DNA from: Dyadobacter sp. CY261
GTDB taxonomy: Bacteria; Bacteroidota; Bacteroidia; Cytophagales; Spirosomataceae
Direction of reading: 5' to 3'
Assembly (NCBI RefSeq): GCF_021440085.1
Contig: NZ_JAKCPW010000001.1
Span: 1,488,001 to 1,552,000 of the forward strand
Length of the DNA: 64,000 bases
In this document: one piece after another, positions 8,011 to 17,612 of the stretch
How the letters are laid out: every line of letters begins with the position of its first letter
Position numbering within the stretch: position 1 is the stretch's first letter
Made by a program: the position numbers and the translations under genes
The notes under the pieces: generated by a model
Told to the model about the DNA's origin: nothing
Database searches by the model: none
The model's input: only the letters and a program-made list of their open reading frames with translations

Positions 8011-11000
8011 TTACGCTACGTGTAACCAGACCTTGATCAGCGAAAGCAGCTTATCAACGTCCACGGGTTTCGAAATATAATCGTTGGCACCGGCTTCGAG
8101 ACATTGCTCACGGTCGCCTTGCATGGCTTTGGCCGTAACCGCGATAATGGGCACGTTAGCCCATCTGCCGCCTTGCTGCCTGATCCGACGCGTCGCTTCT
8201 ATACCATCCATTTCCGGCATCATCACGTCCATCAGGATCAGTTCAATGGCGGGGTTATCTTCCAGCTTGTTGATCGCTTCCTTTCCGTTCGTCGCGATTT
8301 CAATGCTGAAACCGGCGTCTTCTAATACGGCACTCAGTGCGAATATGTTACGCATATCGTCATCGGCCAGCAACAGCTTTCTACCTACAAACAGCTGGTC
8401 GGAGTTGACCACCGCATTGCTGAACGACTCCTTTGGAACTTGCGGCTCCTGTACTTTCGGCTGGATCTTTTTGAGGAATAGCTTCACCTCATCCAGCAGA
8501 CGTTCGTTTGATTTCTTCGTTTTAATCACCACCGGATGTGCGTACTTCATGACCCGGCTCAGATCGGCCTGGGTGAGGTCTTCGGCGGTATTCACTACCA
8601 CCGGCAGAGCATTCCACTCCGGATTCTTTTTGATTTTGTCCAACAGATCGAGTCCGTTCATATCGGCCAGCCTGACATCCAGAATAATGCCATCTACCCG
8701 GTCCGATTCAAGGATATTCAATGCCTCCCCGGCAGAATAAGCGTATAGCACAAAAATGTTGTTGCTGGTCAGAAAATCTCCCAGGTACTTGCTCTGATAG
8801 GCATCGTCCTCGATCAGCAGGAGGCGCTGCTGTTCCAGGCTCTTACCTTCAATTTTCAACGCGTCAAAAATCCGCTGTGCCGATCGTTCATCCACCGGCT
8901 TCTGCATAAAACCAATCGCACCGTGTTTCAACATTTCGTCATCGACATAATCTCCCGAGGAAACGGTATGCACCGGAATCAACCTGGTACGCGTATCCTT
9001 TTTCAGCTGTTTGAGCACCTCCTCGCCCGACATGTCCGGCAAATGCATATCCAGGATGATTGCCGTAGGCTTAAATGCCTCCACCATTTCCAGGGCATCC
9101 CGGCCATTGGTGGCTACCTGCACATTGAAGCCGCTGCTCTGCGCTTTCGCAGCCATATCCGCGGCAAAAACCGCATCGTCCTCAATTAGCAGCAGTCGCC
9201 TGGTCTGGTTGTTGTCAGGCAAAACCGTACCCGGTTCGCTTACCCTGGATTCAGCAACCGGTGTCGGTTGCGCATTGTCAGTAGGCTGCGCATCGGCGTC
9301 GGTCAGGTAAGGTATTTTTAACGTAAATACGGAACCTTCTCCTGGTATACTTTTGAGCGAAATAGAACCTTTGAACAGGCCCGCCAGCTCGCGGCTGATC
9401 GAAAGGCCGAGGCCGGTCCCGCCGTATTTGCGGCTGGTAGAGCCATCGGCTTGCTGGAATGCTTCAAAAATGGAGGCTTGCTTTTCGAGCGGAATACCAA
9501 TGCCCGTATCGGCGACCGCGAAACTCAACTGCCCCTCTTCGCGTGAAATGCTAAGCGAAACCTTTCCGGGAGCAGAGGTAAACTTCACAGCATTGGAGAT
9601 CAAATTGCGTAATATTTGTAAAAGCCTTGTGTGATCTGTGTACAGCTTATCCGGGCAGGACACCTCCATTCCGACATGTAATTCAAGGCCTTTATTTTCC
9701 GCGATTTTTTGAAATGTATTTCTGATTTCTGCTAAAACCGTCTCTGTACCAATGTTCTCATGCACCAGCTCGATTTTGCCGGATTCTACTTTCGCCAGAT
9801 CAAGAATATCGTTGATCAGCGTCAGCAAGTCATTCCCTGAATTGTAGATCACCGAAGCATAACGCTGTTCCTCTTCACTGAGCCGCGCCCCTTTGTTTTC
9901 ACCTAATATGCGGGACAAAATCAAGATACTGTTTAGTGGCGTGCGCAATTCGTGACTCATATTGGCCAGAAACTCGCTCTTGAAACGCCCGCTTCTTTCC
10001 AGTTCGTCGGCCTTGATCTGTATCTGATCGCGCGCCTCTTCGATGGTGCTTTTCTGTTCTTCAAGCATGAAGGCCTTCTCTTCCAGCTCAGTGTTAATCT
10101 GTTTTAATTCCTCCTGCTGCACACGAAGCTCCTCCTCTGAAACTTGCAACAGCGAGGTCTGACGTGTCAGTTCTTCGTTCGTAACGCGCAGCTCTTCCTG
10201 CTGGCTTTCCAGCTCCTCGGCCTGCAACTGGGTTTTTTCCAGCAATTCATTGGACATTTCGCGCGCTTGGGCAGCCATAATGGACACTGCAACGTTGTCT
10301 GAAACAGTTTCCAGGAGTTTGATAACCTTGGAGCCGGGATCCTGCAAATAACCGATCTCGATCACGCCGATAACCGAATCGTCGAATTTGATATTTTTCA
10401 ATATCACAATACCCGGTGCAGCGTGGCCGGTGGCCGTTCTGATCTGCAAATATCCGGATGCAACATCCAGGCGCAGGACGTCCGATTTGTCGGCTACGAA
10501 CTGTCCCAGCAAACCCTCTCCCATGGGCATATGTGCAGGTGCATTGTTATCACTTGAACCAGCGTAAACCGCTGCCCGCTCGAGCACATTGCCGGACCGT
10601 GCCATCAGGTACATGACGGCAACCTGCGACTTTGTTATCGCTACAAATTTATTTACAAACCGTTCCGACAGTTGCTCCACCGTAGGCTCTCCACGAACCG
10701 CACTAGACAGTTCAATGGCGGCGTTCAAAATCCAGTTCTTTTCCTGATCTTCTTTTGCGAGAGCCTCCAACTGACTGTTGCTCAGTTGAATGGCCTGCTC
10801 ACTGGCTAGTTGGGCAAGATAAGTTTTGCGGATAAAGTAATAAAGTAAAAGGATCACCAGGAAAAACACTGATGAGCCCAGCATAATATATTGCTTGGCC
10901 CGGGAAGAGCTGATCGACGCAAGTTGTTCCCGCTCGGTTAAAAGCGCTTCTTCCACATTCTCAATGCGGCGGAAGCTAAATTCAATTTTGGAAGCGACCT

Positions 11001-11442
11001 CTTTGCCTTGCAGAACGATGGTCTGAATGGAATCGATGCTGTATTTGCCGGCTTTCAGGACTTCATATTGACGGCTCATGAGAGCCACACGCGCTTCCAG
11101 CAGCCCCGAAAGAGAATCGACGCGGGCAGTTTGCGCTTTATTGTCCCTCACCAGCTTCCGCATCGCTTCAACGTCGTTCCAGATATCGTTGGAAGCTTGC
11201 AGGTAGGTCGTTTCAAACGTACGATTACCCGTGATAGCGAAGCCGCGCACATTGGCTTCGGCCGTCAGCAAACGGTTTTTAACGGCAGTCGATACCCGCA
11301 TTACCTCTCGTGTATGGTCTACCCAGCCCGCGTTTTCTTGCTGAATATCGATCGCATGATAAGACACATAGCCTACTACGAGCACCAAAAGAATTGAAAA
11401 TGAGATGCCCAGCAAGACCTGGCGCTGAAATGTAAGTTTCAT
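8011..11442 (-). CDS. Membrane hybrid histidine kinase (CHASE3-GAF-HisKA-HATPase-3xREC)
   Basis: 1143 residues. TM1 (9-30) and TM2 (185-203) flank a periplasmic CHASE3-type four-helix sensor. A GAF domain follows (240-390), then a long Glu/Gln-rich coiled coil (395-485), HisKA with H497 (MSHELRTPLNS), and HATPase (NAVKF 617-621, DTGIGI 645-650, GGTGLGL 674-680). Three receivers carry D798 (ILDMHLPDMSG), D922 (ILDVRLADMNG) and D1072 (LMDVMMPEMDG). It is the first gene of the operon. The regular coiled coil resembles the methylatable signalling helices of chemoreceptors and is a plausible target of the adjacent CheR/CheB pair (inference). Confidence 0.93.
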   Translation of the reverse strand: MKLTFQRQVLLGISFSILLVLVVGYVSYHAIDIQQENAGWVDHTREVMRVSTAVKNRLLTAEANVRGFAITGNRTFETTYLQASNDIWNDVEAMRKLVRDNKAQTARVDSLSGLLEARVALMSRQYEVLKAGKYSIDSIQTIVLQGKEVASKIEFSFRRIENVEEALLTEREQLASISSSRAKQYIMLGSSVFFLVILLLYYFIRKTYLAQLASEQAIQLSNSQLEALAKEDQEKNWILNAAIELSSAVRGEPTVEQLSERFVNKFVAITKSQVAVMYLMARSGNVLERAAVYAGSSDNNAPAHMPMGEGLLGQFVADKSDVLRLDVASGYLQIRTATGHAAPGIVILKNIKFDDSVIGVIEIGYLQDPGSKVIKLLETVSDNVAVSIMAAQAREMSNELLEKTQLQAEELESQQEELRVTNEELTRQTSLLQVSEEELRVQQEELKQINTELEEKAFMLEEQKSTIEEARDQIQIKADELERSGRFKSEFLANMSHELRTPLNSILILSRILGENKGARLSEEEQRYASVIYNSGNDLLTLINDILDLAKVESGKIELVHENIGTETVLAEIRNTFQKIAENKGLELHVGMEVSCPDKLYTDHTRLLQILRNLISNAVKFTSAPGKVSLSISREEGQLSFAVADTGIGIPLEKQASIFEAFQQADGSTSRKYGGTGLGLSISRELAGLFKGSISLKSIPGEGSVFTLKIPYLTDADAQPTDNAQPTPVAESRVSEPGTVLPDNNQTRRLLLIEDDAVFAADMAAKAQSSGFNVQVATNGRDALEMVEAFKPTAIILDMHLPDMSGEEVLKQLKKDTRTRLIPVHTVSSGDYVDDEMLKHGAIGFMQKPVDERSAQRIFDALKIEGKSLEQQRLLLIEDDAYQSKYLGDFLTSNNIFVLYAYSAGEALNILESDRVDGIILDVRLADMNGLDLLDKIKKNPEWNALPVVVNTAEDLTQADLSRVMKYAHPVVIKTKKSNERLLDEVKLFLKKIQPKVQEPQVPKESFSNAVVNSDQLFVGRKLLLADDDMRNIFALSAVLEDAGFSIEIATNGKEAINKLEDNPAIELILMDVMMPEMDGIEATRRIRQQGGRWANVPIIAVTAKAMQGDREQCLEAGANDYISKPVDVDKLLSLIKVWLHVA

Positions 11443-11577
11443 AACGTTGAATAGCCCGTAGAAGTAGTACTAATGTGTTTTAAGAGGATTATTCGGAAAA
11501 ATAATGCTTTTTGACCGCATTGCGGCATTTTTGCGTTGATATTTAACCGTACTATAATCCTTGGACTACAAATATTT

Positions 11578-14500
11578 CTACGAGTCAACCCATTCAGTCA
11601 GTTCGTCTTCCAGGGTGATCAGCACTCCGCGAGACTTTTTCCCGCTCTGTGTGAACGTCTTAATGAGCTTCTTCAAATGTCGCCGCGGCTCGTCGGCATT
11701 GTTGCCACCTACGAACGACATAAAAATGTATTCGCCATCCGGCCGTTGAACGACCCTGTCTATATGGAGCATTTTCCCTCCGGGAACCAGCAGTTCTTTG
11801 TTGATTTGAATATGATTGTCATTTTGATACAATACTTCCAGTGACGGATCCTGCAAAAGGGAGATTGTCAGGTTTTCAATTTCCCGGGTTTCTTTTTTCG
11901 TAAAAATCCCTTCACCGACCAGCTTTTCCAATGCTTCCGGTAAACCCGCAGCCGTTTTAAGGCGCGTCAGCAAATAGCGCATCTTTTGCAGCCTGTCGTG
12001 CCGTGGCTCGAAGGTTTGCACATCGAAGATACGATCGGCCATCCGGCGCAGTCGCAGTGATTCGGTGCGATCGTTGCTTAATATGTCTTTCAACACAAAT
12101 GGGGCCGCGCCTGAGCTCATATGCGCATGCCTGGGTGCACCCGATGCCCCTGAAATCACATAGCTGGAAATCGTTTCATCCCAGGCGGGTACAAAACCTT
12201 CCTGCCCCAGATAATCGCGCAGCCAATGGTTCACCTGCTGCCCCGATTCCCAGCGGCGTTCCCGTTTAGCGAGTATGTACAACCTTTGTACCGGTCTTGT
12301 GAATGCGACATAGAGCAAGTTGAGGTTTTCAAGCAGCGTCCGCATGCGTTCGTCGCGGTACTGCCCTCCTACCACCGTGTTTTCAAGCTCCTTCACGACT
12401 GAAACCATAGAGCTCCGCAGTTTCGTGTCCGCATAATTGGGCCTCTCCCTTAATTTTATTTCCTCAAAATCAACCTCATCGAGATCGACCCAGAGACGGT
12501 CGAGTCGTGCATTGGGCGTGACTTTCCAATGGGTATACGGGATGATCACCACCGGGTATTCCAATCCTTTCGATCTGTGGATGGTGGTAATGCGAATGGC
12601 GTCCGTCCCTGCGGGTACGGTAATGGAAAACTTATATTTGGCTGATTCCCAGTAGCTCAGAAAGTCGCCGAGGTGATTGCTCTTGCGATTACCAAATTCC
12701 AGCACCACATCCAGGAACCGGAAAAGATATTCGATTTCAAGCTGTTTTTCAAAAAGACCGAATTGCTGCATCAGGAGTTCGGTCAATTCAAAAACTGAAA
12801 CCTGCCGCATTTTGAACGAGGTAATGGTAATATCCCATTTCCTGAAATATCCAAGAAAGCTGTCAAGCCCGCGTTCCTCACAAAGCAACCTGATCTCCTC
12901 GTATTCATGCGGAGCGGGGTTTTGTCGGCGGATCACCTGATGGAACAAATATGCCGCCTCGTAACGCGCCAGGCGGTGGTCGGAGCTGTGTAGCACCTTC
13001 ATGAACGAAATAATAAAATGCACCGAACGCGAATAGGCCAACGACAATGCGTCATCGGAAATGAGCGGGTAACCAGCTTCTTTCATGGCGTTGGCCAGTG
13101 CCGTTGCCTCCTTTTTTTTTCTGCATAAAACCGCAATATCACGCCAGTGATAGCCGTCGGTGCGGAGTTCGTTTACCAGTTCGAGCGAACGGCGGGTGAT
13201 CGGGTCGGCAGAAGACTCTAATTCCTCGCCGTTTTCTTCGTTCATTTCCAGAAACTCGATCTCCACATGACCACCCTCGCTTACGCCTTCCGGTATTTCC
13301 TGACTGAAATGCTCGTCATACACCTCGCGGATCATCGGATAGTCATCTCCTAGTGATTCAGCGATAAAGCCGAAGAACTTGTTATTGAATTCCGTCACCT
13401 CCCGATAACTGCGCCGGTTGGTTTTCAGGTGGTTGATATGCAAATAGTTATCCAATGCAAACAGCCGCTCTTCGTTGAACGGACTGCTCCCCAGAATGCT
13501 ACCCAGCCGCATGACCTGGTTCTGGGCCAGATGCAGGATCAAATCCATATCCCCGCCCCGAAACCGGTAAATCGACTGTTTAGCGTCGCCTACAATGAGA
13601 TTGAAAAACCCGCTCGAAAGCGCATTCTCGATTAGCGGCAACAGGTTGGCAAATTGCAGTTTGGAAGTGTCCTGGAACTCGTCAACAAGGATGTGGTTAT
13701 ATTTTTCGCCTAATCTTTCAAAAATAAACGGCACCGGTTCCCGCGCTACGATATCGACGATCTTCCGGTTAAAATCCGAAATATGGACCTGGTTGTTCTG
13801 TTTAAGCAATGCATCGAACTCTTTCCGGATCTCACCCAACAGCGACAGATTGTAGATATGCCTGTCGAGCTGATTGTAAAGCATAACCTTCCCGGTTTCA
13901 GCCGAACGGATATTTTCAATCTGGTGAAAATAGTTTTCCAGATCCGTGCGGAGGCGTTCTATTTCATCGCGGATCGGGGCAGGTGTTTTTGCACCATACC
14001 AAACCCCCTCGCCAATGGTTTTGTAAACGTAGGAATTGGGCTCCATCCAAAGCTTCTTACCCTCAGCACGATCACGGTAATAACCGTAAATGCCCCTGCC
14101 GCTCTGGTGGAAGTCTTTTTCACTTAAATAGGTAGATTGAACCAATTCAAATGCATTCTTCGCGTCCCTGGTCATCATTTCCTCGCGCCCGCGTACAAAG
14201 TCGCGCATCTGCTTGCGCACGGCGATCCAGTCCTCCATTTTGAGGTCTTCGACCCGCTTCATCTGCATGTAGCTCTGCTCGCTGAGCAAAGTGCCCGCCG
14301 TGTCGCGGATCTGCATCGGCAATGCCCCCCAGTTTTTGCCTTCTTCGGCGTTCTCCCGGTAATATTTTTCGACAATGTCTGTTAATACCTCTTCGCCCTC
14401 CTGCCCGATCCGCGCCAGAAGACGGTCCACGGCGTCGTCGAGCAAATCGGCGTCCAGTTGTGTTTCAAATACAAATGGAATCCCCAGCTCGTCGGTGAAG

Positions 14501-14898
14501 CTGCTGATGAGCCGCTGCGTGAACTTGTCGATCGTCATCACCGAAAAATCGGAATAACGGTGCAGGATCTGTCCGAAAACCATTTGCGCTCGGGCCGCGA
14601 TCAGTTGGCATGCCCCTGCGAAAAGCTCGGCATTATGCTCTGTATCGGGGTACATCTCAATCACCACATCGCGCATCATCGGGTGCGGCTTCGCTTCGGT
14701 TTCGGTGTAAGCCGCGAATGTCCGCAGCATCAGCAGAATGCGGTCCTTCATTTCGTTGGCAGCCGCATTGGTAAATGTCACAGCCAGAATATGCCTGAAA
14801 TACAGCTCCGTATTGGAATGCAAGGCTAGTTTAAGATATTCTTTGGTAAGGGTATAAGTCTTCCCTGAACCTGCCGATGAACTGTAAACTTTGAACAC
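11578..14898 (-). CDS. UvrD/AddA-like DNA helicase with degenerate C-terminal nuclease domain
   Basis: A 1106-residue superfamily 1 helicase from a GTG start. Motifs: Walker A SSAGSGKTYTL (7-17), VDEFQDTS (motif II), GDAKQSIYRFRGGD (motif III), TIHRSKGLEYPVVIIP (motif V) and NLLYVAFTRPVQRLYIL (motif VI), the AddA/RecB arrangement used to process double-strand breaks. In the C-terminal PD-(D/E)XK region the expected D-x-K-T-G core reads MSFVGG (about residues 1056-1061), although the preceding IDRVVQRPDG is kept. Nuclease activity is therefore probably lost here, and an AddB partner, not seen in this window, would cut. It is a monocistronic unit. Confidence 0.87.
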   Translation of the reverse strand: MFKVYSSSAGSGKTYTLTKEYLKLALHSNTELYFRHILAVTFTNAAANEMKDRILLMLRTFAAYTETEAKPHPMMRDVVIEMYPDTEHNAELFAGACQLIAARAQMVFGQILHRYSDFSVMTIDKFTQRLISSFTDELGIPFVFETQLDADLLDDAVDRLLARIGQEGEEVLTDIVEKYYRENAEEGKNWGALPMQIRDTAGTLLSEQSYMQMKRVEDLKMEDWIAVRKQMRDFVRGREEMMTRDAKNAFELVQSTYLSEKDFHQSGRGIYGYYRDRAEGKKLWMEPNSYVYKTIGEGVWYGAKTPAPIRDEIERLRTDLENYFHQIENIRSAETGKVMLYNQLDRHIYNLSLLGEIRKEFDALLKQNNQVHISDFNRKIVDIVAREPVPFIFERLGEKYNHILVDEFQDTSKLQFANLLPLIENALSSGFFNLIVGDAKQSIYRFRGGDMDLILHLAQNQVMRLGSILGSSPFNEERLFALDNYLHINHLKTNRRSYREVTEFNNKFFGFIAESLGDDYPMIREVYDEHFSQEIPEGVSEGGHVEIEFLEMNEENGEELESSADPITRRSLELVNELRTDGYHWRDIAVLCRKKKEATALANAMKEAGYPLISDDALSLAYSRSVHFIISFMKVLHSSDHRLARYEAAYLFHQVIRRQNPAPHEYEEIRLLCEERGLDSFLGYFRKWDITITSFKMRQVSVFELTELLMQQFGLFEKQLEIEYLFRFLDVVLEFGNRKSNHLGDFLSYWESAKYKFSITVPAGTDAIRITTIHRSKGLEYPVVIIPYTHWKVTPNARLDRLWVDLDEVDFEEIKLRERPNYADTKLRSSMVSVVKELENTVVGGQYRDERMRTLLENLNLLYVAFTRPVQRLYILAKRERRWESGQQVNHWLRDYLGQEGFVPAWDETISSYVISGASGAPRHAHMSSGAAPFVLKDILSNDRTESLRLRRMADRIFDVQTFEPRHDRLQKMRYLLTRLKTAAGLPEALEKLVGEGIFTKKETREIENLTISLLQDPSLEVLYQNDNHIQINKELLVPGGKMLHIDRVVQRPDGEYIFMSFVGGNNADEPRRHLKKLIKTFTQSGKKSRGVLITLEDELTEWVDS

Positions 14899-14940
14899 TT
14901 TGCGCTGATAAAAAGGTGAAGCGAGCCGAAACCGCGGGTC

Positions 14941-14975
14941 AAAATAAATAAAAAAAGCAGGCGTAAACCTGCTTT
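14941..14975 (-). terminator. Terminator of the outer-membrane protein gene
   Basis: AAAGCAGG (14954-14961) pairs with CCTGCTTT (14968-14975) around a 6-nt loop. On the minus strand it continues into a T-rich run. It lies 26 bp after the stop at 15001. Confidence 0.8.
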
Positions 14976-15000
14976 CTTATGCTTTCGATGGAAGTATTTC

Positions 15001-15522
15001 TCAGAGATTAAAACGGATGCCCGCTGAAATATTGGGGCTCAGGTAAAACGGCCTTCTCAATAACTCAACGTACGTGCCGGCTTCCAGGAACACGGAAATA
15101 CGGTTGTCGGGAATGTAGTATTCAAACCCGCCCAGTACCGAGCCGCCGAGGGTGAGGTTCTTTTCATACTGGCCATTCAGGCGCTTCGGATAAGAGCGAC
15201 GGTTGTTGATCTGCCCGCCTAAGCCGTAATACACATGCACAGCCTCAGAATTAAACAACGGCGTGTGCCACAGGTAATGCGCTTGCAGGGAAATACCCGT
15301 GTTTTTGTAAATGCCATCGTCACCCCGGTACTTGCGGTCATTGGACAATATTCCACCATAAGTACCGATGGTCACGTCAATGGCGTGGATATTGTTGAAG
15401 TATTTCCGGATGTTGACACCGGTGGGTTCGCCGAGTTTGAAACCTACTGCCCAGTTGTCATATTGGGCATGTGCCATTCCGAAACAGAGTGCGCAAATAA
15501 TAGTTAAGGCTAATTTCTTCAT
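15001..15522 (-). CDS. Small outer-membrane beta-barrel protein
   Basis: 173 residues from the ATG at 15522, chosen because it begins a clean signal peptide, MKKLALTIICALCFGMAHA, cleaved before QYDN; a longer open frame upstream adds 18 residues without signal character. The mature part alternates hydrophobic and polar residues in short strands (AVGFKLGEPTGVNIRKYF, VYYGLGGQINNRR, VLGGFEYYIPDNRISVFLEAGTYVEL) and ends in AGIRFNL, a terminal aromatic strand of the kind recognised by the BAM complex. This fits an 8-strand barrel porin-like protein of unknown ligand. It follows hisC by 46 bp and may be read through from it. Confidence 0.75.
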   Translation of the reverse strand: MKKLALTIICALCFGMAHAQYDNWAVGFKLGEPTGVNIRKYFNNIHAIDVTIGTYGGILSNDRKYRGDDGIYKNTGISLQAHYLWHTPLFNSEAVHVYYGLGGQINNRRSYPKRLNGQYEKNLTLGGSVLGGFEYYIPDNRISVFLEAGTYVELLRRPFYLSPNISAGIRFNL

Positions 15523-15568
15523 AATTAAGTAAATCGGGGAAAATGTTCCTGGAACGCTGAAGTGACAG

Positions 15569-16642
15569 CTACACAATAACGCTCTGAGGCTGGAATTTCT
15601 TTAATGATTCGATCAAAACTTCATTTTCTTCTTTTGTTCCTACCGTAATCCGCAGGCATCCTTCACACAGATGTACGCGCGAGCGGTCGCGCACGATGAT
15701 CGTTTCGCGGATCAGATAATCCATCACGCCCTTCGCATCTTCAAACTGCACGAGCAGGAAGTTGGCGTCCGTCGGATGGATTTTGACCACGATCGGCAGG
15801 CTTTGCAGCATTTCGGTCAACGCATCACGCTGTTCGAGAATGTCGGCCACCATTTGGTCTTTCTTTTCAATGCCGTTCAAACCTTCCAGCAACGCCTGTT
15901 GCGCGGGCAAGCTGATATTGTAAGGTGGTTTGATCTTATTCAGAATGCGGATCAGTTCAGGTGAAGCAAAACACATGCCTACACGAATTCCGGCAAGGCC
16001 CCATGCTTTGGAGAATGTTTGCAAAACGACCAGATTAGGGTATTTATCCAGATGCTGGATCCACGAAGGTTCGTTGGTAAAATCAATGTAAGCTTCATCC
16101 ACCACTACCAATCCGCTGAAATTTTCGAGAATGGTTTGGATCGCGTTGTACTGCATGACATTGCCTGTCGGATTGTTCGGCGAACAGATCCAGATGATCT
16201 TGGTTAAAGGCGTCACGGCATCCAGGACGGCTTGGGTATCGATATGATAATCAGTCGTCAACGACACTTTATCGAGTTTCACGTCGTGGATCGACGCGCT
16301 TACTTCATACATACCGTAAGTTGGCGGCATGATTATGACATGGTCCTGACCCGGTGTGCAGGTAGCACGCGTGAGCAGGTCGATCGGCTCGTCACTCCCA
16401 TTACCGAGGAAAATACGGTCGGCGTTTACATACTTGATCGGACTTAGTTTCTGCTTGATCTCTGCCTGGTAAGGATCAGGGTAACGGTTGTAGTTCTCGC
16501 CCGTCACCGAACCGTACGGGTTTTCGTTCGCATCCAGGAACACGCCCACATGGCCGGTATATTCGTCTCTTGCGGATGAATACGGCGCCAGCGTAAGGAT
16601 GTGCGGGCGAAGGATTTTGTTTAAATCGAAGGTATTACTCAT
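15569..16642 (-). CDS. hisC: Histidinol-phosphate aminotransferase
   Basis: A 357-residue fold-type I PLP aminotransferase that converts imidazole-acetol phosphate to histidinol phosphate with glutamate as donor. Visible signatures: ANENPYG near residues 39-44, SPNNPTGN (154-161), VDEAYIDF (181-188) and the PLP-binding K212 in TFSKAWGLAGIRVG, with RSRVHLCEGCLRITVGT near the C-terminus. The length is normal for HisC. It belongs with hisG and hisD upstream in the pathway and in orientation, but a toxin-antitoxin pair separates it from hisD, and the later his genes (hisB, H, A, F, I) are not in this window. Confidence 0.95.
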   Translation of the reverse strand: MSNTFDLNKILRPHILTLAPYSSARDEYTGHVGVFLDANENPYGSVTGENYNRYPDPYQAEIKQKLSPIKYVNADRIFLGNGSDEPIDLLTRATCTPGQDHVIIMPPTYGMYEVSASIHDVKLDKVSLTTDYHIDTQAVLDAVTPLTKIIWICSPNNPTGNVMQYNAIQTILENFSGLVVVDEAYIDFTNEPSWIQHLDKYPNLVVLQTFSKAWGLAGIRVGMCFASPELIRILNKIKPPYNISLPAQQALLEGLNGIEKKDQMVADILEQRDALTEMLQSLPIVVKIHPTDANFLLVQFEDAKGVMDYLIRETIIVRDRSRVHLCEGCLRITVGTKEENEVLIESLKKFQPQSVIV

Positions 16643-16678
16643 ACTCTGAAAAGTTACGGCGGCTGCCGTGTGTGGATT

Positions 16679-17131
16679 CTAGATCTTTTTGAAGAGCCTG
16701 CTGTCAAAGTTCAGCGGCGCTATGTCGGTGATTTTGATAGCAAGCATGCCGGGATGCATCGGATTGACGAGGTAGTTCTGCTCGGCCTGCACAACCACCG
16801 AAGGCACCCGTAGCAGAAGGCTGTTGCCCTCTTTCAGCCACGCATCTCCTATTTCCTTGCTCCATTGCTGGTCTTCGTACCATGCGGGCACCAGATTGGG
16901 GGCTGTTATGCTTGCGGCATCATCGGGAAGTTCCAGGGAAACGATCACGTAATTGGGAGGTGTCACTGTTTTATGCCAGTGAACGAGTACTTCCAGCATG
17001 GCCAACGAGCGATGCGAAGATGTATAAAGCATGGCATTTCTCGGAGTATTCCATCTTCCTCCGTTGTAGAAAGCCCCTATTCCACTCAAATCCTCCTGAT
17101 ATTCCGATCGTGTTATCCTGAATAGCTCCAT
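16679..17131 (-). CDS. RES domain toxin
   Basis: A 150-residue protein matching the RES family along its whole length: ELFRITRSEYQEDLSGIGAF, GGRWNTP, the catalytic-region MLYTSSHRSLAMLEVLVH, LLLRVPSVVVQAEQNYLVNPMHPG and the end NFDSRLFKKI. The R, Y and S residues that give the family its name are in place. Characterised RES toxins (MbcT/ParT type) break down or use NAD+, stopping growth unless the Xre partner blocks the active site. Its start overlaps the antitoxin stop by 1 bp (TAATG), so the two are translationally coupled. It sits inside the histidine gene cluster, 36 bp before hisC. Confidence 0.92.
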   Translation of the reverse strand: MELFRITRSEYQEDLSGIGAFYNGGRWNTPRNAMLYTSSHRSLAMLEVLVHWHKTVTPPNYVIVSLELPDDAASITAPNLVPAWYEDQQWSKEIGDAWLKEGNSLLLRVPSVVVQAEQNYLVNPMHPGMLAIKITDIAPLNFDSRLFKKI

Positions 17132-17565
17132 TAAGCGAAAATACCGTGTTCCATGCGCCCTAATTCGGTTTTCACCAGCTCTATACCCGCATGGGTCCGT
17201 AAAAAGCTGATGGGTTTCTCACTTCCCAGCGCAGGCACCTCGTTGTTCAGCCAATCGAGGAAATATTCTTTTCCCAAAGCCCTGTTCCCTACGGAAAACA
17301 GATCGGCCAGGGCGATCAGATGATCAGAAACTACATTGCTGAGCAGATCAATATCATTGTACCGCTGCAAATTCCTTGAAGTCACCGGCAACAGTGCGAT
17401 CACATCTTTAATGTCCATCCCAATAGAATCAGCGAGATGCTGAATAGAAGCTTTCGGAACACCATTTTCGGCCAGGTAAGCCAGGTCGAAGTCATCTTTT
17501 ACAGCATGTTTGAGGATTCCGTAACCTCCCAAACGTTCGTTAACCATGTATGCTGTCATATCCAT
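17131..17565 (-). CDS. Xre/MbcA/ParS-type antitoxin of the RES toxin
   Basis: A 144-residue protein with the two-part build of RES antitoxins: an N-terminal helix-turn-helix-like region (VPKASIQHLADSIGMDIKDVIALLPVTSRNLQR, residues 36-68) and a C-terminal toxin-binding domain (DUF2384; ADLFSVGNRALGKEYFLDWLNNEVPALGSEKPISFLRTHAGIELVKTELGR without a break). Such antitoxins neutralise RES and repress their own promoter. The 12-bp inverted repeat just upstream, at 17582-17612, is the expected operator. The gene follows hisD after 63 bp. Confidence 0.92.
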   Translation of the reverse strand: MDMTAYMVNERLGGYGILKHAVKDDFDLAYLAENGVPKASIQHLADSIGMDIKDVIALLPVTSRNLQRYNDIDLLSNVVSDHLIALADLFSVGNRALGKEYFLDWLNNEVPALGSEKPISFLRTHAGIELVKTELGRMEHGIFA

Positions 17566-17581
17566 TAATTTTAAGGCCGTT

Positions 17582-17612
17582 GAAATTTGTCCTCTAATTT
17601 AGGACAAATTTC
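17582..17612. promoter_or_regulatory. Operator of the RES/Xre module
   Basis: GAAATTTGTCCT (17582-17593) and AGGACAAATTTC (17601-17612) form a perfect 12-bp inverted repeat with a 7-bp spacer. It starts 17 bp upstream of the antitoxin ATG and lies wholly between it and the hisD stop. Autorepression by the Xre protein is inferred from family behaviour. Confidence 0.75.
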
